Source: Auricularia sp. M13 (lineage: Eukaryota > Basidiomycota > Agaricomycetes > Auriculariales > Auriculariaceae). Taken from it: a stretch of 64,000 nt of DNA. The DNA lies in NCBI GenBank assembly GCA_037042915.1, contig CM073193.1:7068001-7132000 (forward strand), given 5' to 3'. Made by a program: the position numbers and the translations under genes. This document shows, piece by piece, positions 12,393-22,760 of this stretch (the stretch's first letter is position 1; each line of letters opens with the position of its first letter). The notes under the pieces are model-generated. The model was given only the letters and a program-made list of their open reading frames with translations, was not told the DNA's origin and searched no databases.

Positions 12393-15300
12393 ATGTTTCC
12401 TTTCCTCCCGCCCATTTTCCACGTCGTGCGCAACGACGAGAAGGCAGCCACGTCTGCTTCCTCTGCGGTGAACCGTGCCGCCTCGGCTCCTATACAGACC
12501 GTCAAGCAGGCCATCGCTGGTCCAGAGACTGAGCTCAGGCGCTGGCGCAGGCTGTTCGACTCCAATGCCAACGTGGAAATAAATGGCGAAAAGTACGTCG
12601 TCGAGTGCCGGTAGTCGTAGCGCGCGCTGATTGGCTCGTTTGTAAGATATCTGGACGAAAAGTCGTTCGTTAATGCGATTGCGCCTTCGGAAAGCGTGTC
12701 CAAGATCCAGCGGTCACAATATGGCATCCTGTTCAAGGTCGCGGACGCTGCACAGCGCGGTCTGGTTTCATGGGACGACTTTGTCGTCTTCGAAACCACC
12801 CTCAAGCGCCCTGACGCCGACTATTGGATTGCCTTTTCTTGGTTCGACGTGTGCGTTGGTCTGTCGCCCTTCAACGTTACCTTATATTATCGCAGAGATG
12901 GTTCTGGTAGCATAACTTTTGACGAGTTTAAGAACGTATTTGCGGCCAGTCTGGGTCCAGATAGCATACCTTTCAATTTCGACTGGTATGTGGCCATCAT
13001 CATCGCTGTCGTTACCCTCAGCATCTATTTCGTTTAGTGACTGGATTAAATTATATTTGGGCAAAAAATCCGGCACACACGTTCTTGGATGTACGCCCAC
13101 GTCTTTACAGAAGTATTGCACGCATAGTGACCATTCGTAGACAACGAATTTACACAGCTAATGAAAGGTCTCCAAGGCGAGAGACTTAGACAAGCATTTG
13201 CCTATCTAGACAAGGACCAGGACGGTTTCATTCGTCCTGACCAGTTCAAGCGCATTATCCTAGTGCGTACGACCACAAGGGTCGCTGGTGAAAACCTCAC
13301 CGCCGCTGCAGGAGCTAGCTGGCCATAAATTATCAGACGCAGTCATAGAGCGTCTCCCTACGCTTTGCACGATCACTCCTGGTGGGCGTATATCCTATTC
13401 TGAAGTTATCGCATTCCATAATGTCATTCGGGGTACGTCGCTTATTGCTGCGTCTTTTTGCTTACTTACTCAGACTCGATGTAGAAATGGACATGATCGA
13501 GCGGTCAGCAGCGCTATTGCCGCTACCCAATCCTTTGTGTTGATGACTCGCACTTAGCGTCATCCGCGAGGCCACTCGCAAGTCAAAGGATGGACGTATC
13601 GACCTGAATGACCTACTGGACCATTCCGCGGCATCGACTCGCTACGGCTTCATCTCCCCCATGGAGGCGCAAATCATCTTCCACTTTGCCGGGCGGGGCA
13701 ATGCTCAACAACGCTTGTCCTTGCTCGACTTCGCTCAGCTATTGGACCCCGGATGGAAAGCACCGACCGAGGTTGTATCTGTCGAGAAGGTGTCGAGCGC
13801 GAAGGCATTCGCACAGCAATTGTTGCAATCGGCGTACAACTTCGGCCTGGGTGGTATAGCTGGTGCATTCGGCGCAACCATGGTTTATCCCATTGACCTG
13901 GGTGCGTTTACACGTCTGCAAGCACTGTTCCCCGCTGATCATGGCTCCCAACTTGTGCTTTCCCAATTCGTAATAGTCAAGGTAAGTTGTCCATGGTTGG
14001 TCGAACCAGTGACTCACATGTGCCCGCTCGGTTGCAGACGCGGTATGTGAATTGCTTGTCCTTGCAGTGCATATTCGGTTTTCATGCTAGGTTAGGATGC
14101 AAAATCAGCGTACGACTGTCGTCGGCCAGATTATGTACAAGAACAGTCTTGACTGCGTCCAGAAGGTGCGATCGTGCATTTTTGTCTGAACATGGACTCA
14201 AACGGCAGCCTGCGCGTTTCATAGGTGTTCCGCAACGAAGGCGCCCTTGGATTCTATCGAGGACTTCTCCCGCAATTGCTCGTGAGTGGTGTATGAGCCA
14301 CCGCTGTGCCGATTGGCCTTGTGTACCGCCATCTGCACAGCGGGGCGCAGCAGTAGTCCCCACTGCTGGCGACAGGACGTTGACGGCGTTTTACTGCGCA
14401 GGGTGTCGCGCCGGAGAAGGCGATCAAGCTGACCGTCAACGATCTCGTTCGTGGACGCGCGACAGATCCCGAGACCGGGCGGATAACGCTGCCTTGGGAA
14501 ATCATCGCGGGTGGCACGGCGGGAGGATGCCAAGTGGTATGTAGCGTTCGCCGCGGAATTATAGGGGTCGTCCTGAAGTCATTTCTTCCGTGTAGATCTT
14601 CACCAACCCCTTGGAGATTGTGTACGTATGCCAGCATGCATCTGGATTGCACTCTATTGAAACCTATCAGGAAAATCCGCCTGCAAGTCCAAGGTATCGC
14701 GGCGAAGGCGGAGGGTGCCACACCCCGCGGCGCGATCCACATCGTTCGGCAACTTGGACTGCTCGGGCTCTACAAGGGCGCTGGTGCATGTCTGCTGCGC
14801 GACATTCCCTTCTCCGCCATATACTTCCCTGCCTATGCGCATTTGAAGCGCGACGTGTTCAAGGAAGGCATCAACGGTAAGAAATTGGGCTTCTGGGAGA
14901 CACTGGGCGCTGCTGGCATAGCGTGAGTCTTTTGACTTCTTGTCCTTTCACCGCCTTTGGAACTCGTCTATCACCGATGTCCTGGTTAGGGATGATACCT
15001 AGAGACACGAGTCGCAAGCAATAGTCCTTCCCAATCCACCGGAGATCTTGTTACTGATGATTGGCACATCCACAGGGGTATGCCAGCCGCCTATCTCGCA
15101 ACCCCGGCAGGTGCGCTTTCATACGCGATTTTTTGCTTTTCTTTGGCTGAAGGTTTTCTTCATAGACGTCGTGAAGACTCGTCTGCAAGTCGAGGCGCGC
15201 AAAGGCGAAACGCATTACAAAGGACTGGTCGACGCTTTTGTCAAAATCTGTGCGTACTGGCAAAAAAGGTGCAATTGTTGATGCTGATCGCCGTAACACC

Positions 15301-15739
15301 GACATCCCCGCGCTGGATTTCGCGTAACCAGACAAGGAAGAAGGTTTCCGCGCGCTGTTCAAGGGTGGCCCTGCGCGCGTCCTGCGTTCGAGTCCTCAGT
15401 TTGCGTTCACTCTCGTCGCGTACGAGAAGCTGCATACGGTGCGAGTCCCCATTGCACCGCGAAGATCACAACTGATGCGCGCACCCGTTGATCTCCCGGT
15501 GATCCCAACTGTGCTGTCTATGCTGTGCAGATATTCCCTGTGAGTCGGCGGTGCTTACCGGTTCCTTGGTGCAATCACTGAATGCTCCGTTGCAGTATCC
15601 ATGGGCCGAAGCTCCGCGGTCGTTGGAGCAACCGCTCAGCTCTGCGGAGGACTTGTCGAGAGTGCGCGCGCGGAACGCGCTGAAGATTCTGCTGGATGTG
15701 CACAGCGACATTGGCAGGGGGCGGCGGACGGATGCTTAG
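12393..15739 (+). CDS. AGC1: Mitochondrial aspartate/glutamate carrier with EF-hand N-terminal domain
   Basis: Exchanges aspartate and glutamate across the inner mitochondrial membrane (malate-aspartate shuttle); the EF-hand half is a calcium-type regulatory domain. Reconstructed chain: [12 protein letters not shown] start, EF-hand loops [13 protein letters not shown] and [13 protein letters not shown], a long linker, then three carrier repeats with signatures PIDLVKTR, NPLEIVKIR and PADVVKTR. The repeats end near [15 protein letters not shown], followed by a 60-residue tail. About twenty introns of about 50-100 nt restore the frame throughout, with no frame break. The first signature PIDLVKTRM is spread over four exons, two of them only 5 nt (13977-13981 and 14038-14042). 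The start is the first in-frame ATG before the conserved part; the true 5' end could lie further upstream. Confidence 0.93.
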
Positions 15740-16096
15740 TAGAGTCCATGGAATTAGACGCTTGTTACTATGGACAGCGATGTGATAGCCCGGTGCTTGG
15801 AAACCAAATACCTTCAAAGAGGCCGACTTGAGCGTGCATTCGAAGTCCGGCGCCCTCCCATCCGTCTCTCTTCGTTTCGTTCTTCTCTTAACCCTCTTTT
15901 TTTCGGTGAGCGAGCTCGTCGCCTGGGAAGACGAGGACGATGGCTGAGCATGCTCTTACCTGCAGGACGCTTGCGTTTCGACGCTGATTATTTCACCGCC
16001 TGCTAGTCAGCCAGCTCAACCAGCGTTGAACGCTTTCACATCTACGACCTCTTTGCACAACCCCGAACCAGTCCTCACACTCTCCATCCCCACGCA
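15740..16096. other. Intergenic with pyrimidine-rich tract
   Basis: Separates the carrier and the secreted repeat protein, both on the plus strand. A C/T-rich stretch at about 15856-15905 is the kind of tract often seen in fungal promoters. No coding signal. Confidence 0.4.
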
Positions 16097-17693
16097 ATGC
16101 GCTCCTTTATCGTTGGTTTGGCTCTCGCAGCTGTCGTCGCCGCTACGGACGACACCATCAATGTGGCTATGCCCGCGCCCGAAGTCGCTGTTCAGCCAGC
16201 CGGCGGAGGTGCAGTTGTCGAAGTCCCCTCTGTCGAGCAGTTCCCGTACCTCCAGACGTACCCCTACCCTTGGTTCCAGCAGGGAGGCTACCAGCAGCTC
16301 CAGTGTGGCTATGGCTACGTTCGGAACGCTGCTGGCTACTGTGAGGCCGCAAGCTGGTACACGTTCGAAGGGTGCTACCAGACGATTCTGATCTCCGAGT
16401 GCGTTGTTTTTATTCACACGCTTTCGTCCCGTCCTTATCGGTCCGTAGGACGACCGTTCTCGCTCAACAGCATGCGGAGACCGTTTTCCACACGCTGACA
16501 ACGACGATGTTCGAGCCGACCACCGTCGTCCACACCGTCACTGAGACCGTCACGGCGACGTCGATTCAGACCGATGTCGTCACCTCCACGTCCGTCTACA
16601 CCTCCACGGAAACCGCCACCTCTACCAAGGTCTGGGTGTCCACCGAGACGATCGACCACGTATGTAGTTCGACGAGACTGCTTTCTTTTTTTGTACTCAA
16701 TCATTCCACAGACATCGACGCTCGAGCACACTCTCACGTCCACCTGGGTCGTCACCCAGGAGCACACCTTGACTAGCACGATGACGGAGACCGCGACGGA
16801 GACGAAGACCGATGTGCGCATCCCGTTAACCTCACTTCTCACTGATGGCTGACAATCGCAAACCTCTCAGACCGCCACAGTCACCCAAGTTTCGACTGTG
16901 ACTTACCCAACCACCATCCTCTCCACTGTCCTCAGCACCGAGACGATCGACCACACCTCGACGCTCGTGCACACTGTCGTCTCCACGGATGGTATGTGGA
17001 TGATTAATCCGGCTTTTAGTCTCATTAACGTCCATTGCAGTGTCGATGGTCACTGCGACGCAGACTGTCACCGACACGGCCACTGAGACGCAGTTCGTGA
17101 CCAAGACCTCGACCGAGATCGTCCCGACTACGTTCGTGTCGACCTGGTTGACCACCGTCACTGTGGACAACACCAAGACCGAAGTCCAGACTGCCACGTC
17201 CACCATCACTGAAGACCGCACCATCGAGCACACCCTCACCGAGACCGCGACGGCTACTGCCACGGAGACCGTCGCCGTCGTCCAGACGCAAGTCGTTGAG
17301 TGCATTGTGCAGTGCAAGAACCAGTGGTGGCCCAACTGGCAGCCGGTCATCGTCCAGGAGAGCCACACCACCATCATTTCAGGTAGCTCGCACGGCAGCT
17401 CGCACGGCGGCTCCTACGGCAGCTCTTACGGCGGCAGCATTGGCGGCAGCGTCATCGTCGGAAGCCACCAGGGCTCTATCCCGGTGATTAGCTCTGGTAG
17501 CAGTCACGGCGGCGTTGTCGTCTCGTCGGGCAGCAGCCATGAAGGCGGCGTGGTCGTCAGCTCCGGCAGCAGCCATCAGGGCGGTGTGATCGTTGATTCG
17601 GGCAGCAGCAGCCATCAAGGACAGCCAGTCGTCGTCTCGTCGGGCAACTCCTACAGGAACAAGAAGCGCCGCTTCTCGCGGGAGGCGAACTAA
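16097..17693 (+). CDS. Secreted Thr/Ser-rich repeat protein with SSGSSH-type C-terminal repeats
   Basis: Likely an extracellular or wall-associated protein; I do not recognise a named family. Five exons (introns 16399-16448, 16660-16711, 16814-16870, 16992-17040) join in phase. Residues 1-16 form a clean signal peptide (MRSFIVGLALAAVVAA). A short domain with Tyr/Pro/Gln and three Cys follows, then about 270 residues dominated by Thr, Val and Ser in TVT/TET patterns, probably beta-rich and O-glycosylated. The phrase STETIDHTSTL occurs twice, each followed by EHTL or VHTV, pointing to internal duplication. Next come C-x-x-x-C-x-x-QWWP and a Gly/Ser/His repeat region (GVVVSSGSSH units of about 13 residues). 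The chain ends in a basic NKKRRFSREAN tail instead of a GPI signal. Confidence 0.85.
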
Positions 17694-18318
17694 GTGCCTT
17701 GCGGCATTAAGGTCATCGCGACCTCAACGTTCACGCCTTAATGCTTCATGTGCTGCCCCAGTTTAACGATGCCCTGAATGACGGAAATGGGTTGGGTTTG
17801 CGCGCGCTGTGTCCGCCCCACAGTACGCGTTGCGTATCGTCTCGTTTTAGAATTTGGAGATCTCGGACTCGTCTCGTTTGCATCTGTTCTCGTCATCACT
17901 CTACTCCCCCAATCGAACACTACTAGTTCACTCAGTAGGCACTCCCTCAGAGCTAAACCCTCGTTTGTTTCCTTGCATCTGGAACGCGGCGCGAGAGCGC
18001 GGCGCACGTCCTCCTGGTTTCCCCTGTGCATAGCATGTCGTTCGTGTCCATTGAATGAGACGACTTGTTGGAGGCAATCAGATGAGCGAAAGTTTTGAGG
18101 TGCTGTCGCGACTGCGCCGCAGAGCCCGCAGACGACTGTTGTCATGAAACGGATTGGTTTTTAGAAACACGTGCGTTGCTGGGCATGCTGCGTGCAGGAA
18201 CGCCGCTCAAGGTTGAGGGACGCGTGGAAGGTTGAATGAACGACGAACGCAGCAACGGAGGGCAAGGTTACGACGCGACGCGGAGTGACTGTACCACGGC
18301 AGTTGTGCTCATCATGGT
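17694..18318. other. Intergenic, convergent 3' ends
   Basis: Between the 3' ends of the repeat protein and TRM5. Small open frames only; nothing recognised. Confidence 0.45.
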
Positions 18319-20169
18319 CTATTTACGGAGGAAGGCTACGGCCTCCGGTAATGTGAAGGACACGCAGTACATGTCTTTGTTGGGCGCGACGGAGCGAACC
18401 AGATGAAATAGCGCATCTGTAGGGAGCGGTGCACCGAGGGCTTGAGCTGCACGCTGGAGCATCGGAGCCGTCAGCAATTAAACACTAATACAGATGTAGG
18501 GTTAACAGAAACTCACGTTCGAGAGGTCCGCCTTGGCGGCTTCAAAGTCCAACTCGCGAGTGAAGCAATGTACATGAATAGTTGGCATGGATGTGTACAG
18601 GCGGCGCACGTCGGCTTCGTCCACGCCGGGAATGCTGAGCGCGCCCTGAAACGCATCGAGGAATGTCAACGCCGAATCTGGGAGATTCATCACGATATGG
18701 TCGATGTGGCGCCCGTCGCGCGTCGGAGCCGTCTGTTGCTGTTCTTCAGCGGTGGCCGCCTGTTGCGGAGGGGCCGCATTTCGGTAATGCCGTTCCCGCG
18801 CTTTCTGCTTGGCAGACTTGAATGGTGGCGGGACCGGTATGGGGTCGTGCCATGCGGAAGCGAAGATATTGCGAATGAACTCGCGGCCGTCGAGTTCTGA
18901 AACGCGGATATTGTTGTCGACCTGTTGCAATATTCAGAGGGATCCACGACACCATGTCGAGAACGAGTCAACGCACGTGGTTTCCTTTCACATTGACTCT
19001 GAGCCACTCGACGCTCTTGGGATTGAGGTCGTTTGCGTAAACGAGGCATCGTTTGAGTTTGGCGGCTGGGACAGCAAACGGTCCAACGCCAGCAAAGGCA
19101 TCCGCGACAACGTCTTGCGGTCGGAATATCGAAACCAGACGTTCGTGCTCGCCATGCAACCGCGAATTCCAATAGACACACGAAAAGTCAAATTTGAACT
19201 TGCATGACGCCTCGTGCTGTCGTTGGCGGAAGGTGTCAGTCGGGCTGCGATGGCTGCAACAATTTTTGGCGACTCACTGCCTCGACGATATAGTCCGGAT
19301 CTCCAGCCAGGAGCTCCATTTTGAAGAAGCGAAACTGGGTGTCAATGGCATCCAATTTATTGACGACCGTTCTCAAGCCCGGGTTTTTCTAGACCATGTA
19401 AGACGACGGTGAAGTTAAGGTAGGATATACTTGCATCCAACGTAACCTGTCCTATAATGTGCTTAAATGGCAGATATTCTTCCCGCAGGTTATAATGTGC
19501 TGTTCCCTGAGTGAGTAGCGAGTTCGGAAGCACGATTAAAGCACATACCGAGGTGACCGGTGATGGTGAATGATGACGGCGCATCCGCGGAGAGTTCTTC
19601 TGGTAGAATGGACTCTAGTATCTGCTCTGCGCGAGTTAGATTAAGGTAGGTGTATGTCGTTGAACTTACCCCGCGACCAGTAATCATAGTCGAGCTCGAG
19701 GTTGTGGTGAACCAATGTTGCGCCTTCTGAAGAGAGGAACTCGCGAGCATCCGTACTCAGCTCGTCTAATCTGAAGTAATCAGCACCGAATCAACGCATG
19801 CAGCCACTTGGGAGACCTTCGCTGCCGACATTGAACAATATGACGCGCTCCAGGTCCGAGGATTCACGACCAACTACATTGCGCACTCGAGGCTCGCGCA
19901 GGACACATCTGCGTGCTCGTGTATCATTATTTCGTGCAGATACCAGTATAGTGTACATCGACGTACTTGCGCAACGCGTCTGCCTTGAGCAGTGGGCCAG
20001 TGCGCGCTGCTTGCACACGAGCGCCGAGTAAACGGATGGACTTGAAGAATGCTGCGCGGTCGAGAACAGTCATGCCATGGTGAGCGGGTGGGCTCAGGTT
20101 GAGAGACATTTTGCGCGAAAAAGCCTGCAGTATACGCGGGCCGATGCGCTGAGCGCTGCCAAGCAGCAT
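18319..20169 (-). CDS. TRM5: tRNA (guanine-N1)-methyltransferase, m1G37
   Basis: Methylates G37 next to the anticodon using S-adenosylmethionine, which prevents frameshifting. The chain reads [17 protein letters not shown] at the N terminus, then [68 protein letters not shown], the SAM site [15 protein letters not shown] and AND LNP, the catalytic-region motif MNLPDSA and a C-terminal [16 protein letters not shown]. Introns 19909-19966, 19766-19816 and others restore the frame; 19389-19434 uses a GC donor (GCAAGT). An Ala/Gln-rich insertion sits between [11 protein letters not shown] and [11 protein letters not shown]. Two starts are possible: ATG at 20169 adds 20 residues rich in Arg/Ala/Leu like a mitochondrial presequence; the second ATG at about 20109 gives MSLNLSPP. 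Dual mitochondrial/nuclear localisation is known for yeast Trm5 and fits. Confidence 0.92.
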
Positions 20170-22760
20170 TCACGATCAACACATGCGTCGGTGGTAGCCG
20201 GCCGTCCTCCGAGACGGAGAGTCACACTGCACCTGTTCATTGCTGAAGCGCTGAACCCTCAAGTCCACTACTCATGCCTCTCACTACTCAGGCCTCTCAA
20301 TAATTACCCAGTTCATAAATTGAGAAGACTGACACAGCCTGCAAGATGTCCTTTTCAATACTTTTCGGGTGGCACAATTTGGGCACAATACTAGGCTTTG
20401 AGAATACTTTTGCACGAACTTTTTTCAATGCTTTTTCACTTCCTTTTGTGCCACTGAGAATATGCTGAAAAGGACATATTGCAGGCTGTGTGAGCGCATA
20501 CGAAGAAATTCGAGCACAGAAAAGTCCCGCCTCGCGTCTGCGACTGGTGGTTGAGGTAGTGACTGAAGTTATAGAGTACTTGGCTATCATTTCTAGTTTA
20601 TCAAATACTTAAAAGGACACTGGGTCGCTGGCGCGTCCCAGTATCTTCTTTGTGGGACCAGTATCCGTCTCACAATCCGTTCCAGAAGCTTGACACAAGG
20701 CTGACTGTAGAAAACTGAACCGCCCAGGATCGGAGACCGCGCGCGCAGTCCTTTAAAAGACAGTGACTCTGAGCAGACGTGGCGCTTACCCGTACCAGCG
20801 CCAGCGCCCCCGATGACATTCCCGGACATCCTCGACCAACCCACGCCAGCACTGGCACGAGAGCTCATCACACTCACCCCCATAGGTTCGGATACCCCAG
20901 ATCAAGCGGTGGACCCAGAGCCAGCATGCCAAGTCCAACGTGATACCCCCTTGCTCGAGTTAATGGCAGCGGCAGTCCTCCTGAAGACGCGGCGCACAGG
21001 TGGTCCAAGCACCAATAAGCTCCCAATGGTCACAATAACATGCCAGCAGCTCCGGCAATGCGAGTTGAGAAGTTCCCAACGCATAAATGATAATGATACA
21101 ACGATCACCAGTAAATGGCGCAAGAGCCGCAGCCCAGCGGCCTTGATTCCAGGTCGACGTCGCCGATTTAGACAGTGCCCTGAGCGCACCCCAAGAGTGA
21201 GCCGCAGGGCTGAGCCGCCTAGTCGAGTCATTGGGGGAGAGGGGGATTACTCGTAAGTACTCGCGTGCGTTGTCAGCTTGAATACCGGCGATGCGCGATT
21301 TTCGCCGTTGGGACTTGTTTGTATCCGTGTGGCAGACCGCTTGTTCAACCCGAGCAACACGTGCGTTTCATGGAAATGGAGGTACGATGCACCTTTCTAG
21401 ACGCGCAAAAAAAAAAATACAAGTTGCCTAGGAAAATCACATCAAAAAAGGTCCGTACACTCTGGGCGCGGTCGCCCAACTCCAGTTTGACCCACCGCTT
21501 TCCCGAATGGAGAGTTTTGTGTCTTCGATAGATTCAGACCCGTCTCGTTCTGTATAAATACGCCTAAACGGTCGGGGTGCGATGCTATTGCATCGATCGG
21601 GATGTTTTCAAACTGGAAAATAACTCATCTGCTAGTACCCTAGGAGCTGCAAATACATACGATAATGGAGGTTATCTTGCGAGTCAATGAATCGTTGGGG
21701 AAGATACAAACATCTTACCCAAATGAGTGTTGTTATTATATACCCGTACGCGAGCAGTGGGAAAGCGTCTCAGTCGGTAGATGCATGTGGCGAAGTACGC
21801 CGATCAGTGGCTGCAGCGGGCCGCTCTAAGGGCGCTATATACAGCGTCGGGAGCATCCTGCGGACCGGTATGCAGGCCATTCTCATACCCTAGATTGAGC
21901 AGTTGGTGGATCAGGCCGCCGCGGAGGCCAGCAACACGCTGGCCGGGTGAGAGTTAGGATAGATAACCAATGATCGGGTGGCCTCGCGCCTCGGCTCGAA
22001 ATATCCTCCAAGCATTTATTCATCCTCTATCTTAAGGATCAGAATGCCAGACTGAGATACAGTCTTACATTCGGACAAAAGTGTAAGGACCGCTCGCCAA
22101 TCCCTTGGCGCTTGAAATGACTGTTGAGAATGATATATCGAGTGCTGGGGTCTATCAAGTTCAGTTGAACTGTCTCCCGATAAGAAATTGTTGTTGTTCA
22201 CCGGCTATGGTCAAAATCACGCGCCTTGGTCAGCCCGACGTTAGGGAATCACTAATGGCTTGATTTGCCATTTATTCTTGAAGACACAGTGCTCTCAGCT
22301 CCAAAGGACGAAACGAGACATCTCGCAAGAACGAGGACGCAGCGTAGTATGTTTTCTCACCCTCGGAGTCGGAAAGGGCGCGCTTGCAATCGAGCCCAGG
22401 GCAATCAGTAACTAGTGTCAAGATTCGGTTGCCCAGAAAGGAGACAGCCTGCCCACCCTCCGAGACGGTTCTCCGGCGGGTCCAGAGAGCGGTAGCACGG
22501 CGAGGACGCGAGGGAGGAGCGGGAGAGCTGTGAGAGGCTCGAGGAAGACTCGCGCGCTCCGTCCGAGCACGGCCGGTGACGCGGCGAGCATCCGGAATGG
22601 TTGGCGCCAGGCACACTCGCGTGGCATTTTTGCGAAGCTGCTGGACTGACAAACACATAGCATCGGTACCTTCCCGCCCCTAGTAATACGCGTTACCCTC
22701 TTACACTGACCTGCTTGACGCCGTCCCACGTAGCCCGCCTGCAGGCGCCCCGCGCTCGCC
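20170..22760. other. 2.6-kb intergenic region between divergent TRM5 and OPT genes
   Basis: Contains the inverted-repeat element at 20333-20490 and one open frame of 147 codons (20813-21256, +) that has an ATG but no recognised motif. The stretch 22400-22760 is GC-rich and leads to the OPT start. I see no supported gene. Confidence 0.4.
20333..20490. mobile_element. Short inverted-repeat element (MITE-like)
   Basis: Both ends read CACAGCCTGCAAnATGTCCT inward: the left arm starts at 20333 and the right arm, on the minus strand, at 20490. The first 26 bases differ at one position; similarity continues at lower level to a shared GTGGCACAA about 45 bases in. The element is 158 bases, has no coding frame and is bounded by TGA on both sides (20330-20332 and 20491-20493), a possible target duplication. 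Confidence 0.6.

Noticed and set aside
16832-17377. Val-rich 181-codon minus-strand frame
   Set aside because: Mirror image of the Thr/Val repeats of the secreted protein on the plus strand.
20813-21256. 147-codon open frame, plus strand
   Set aside because: Has an ATG but no recognisable domain and no promoter signal; kept only as a note in the intergenic entry.
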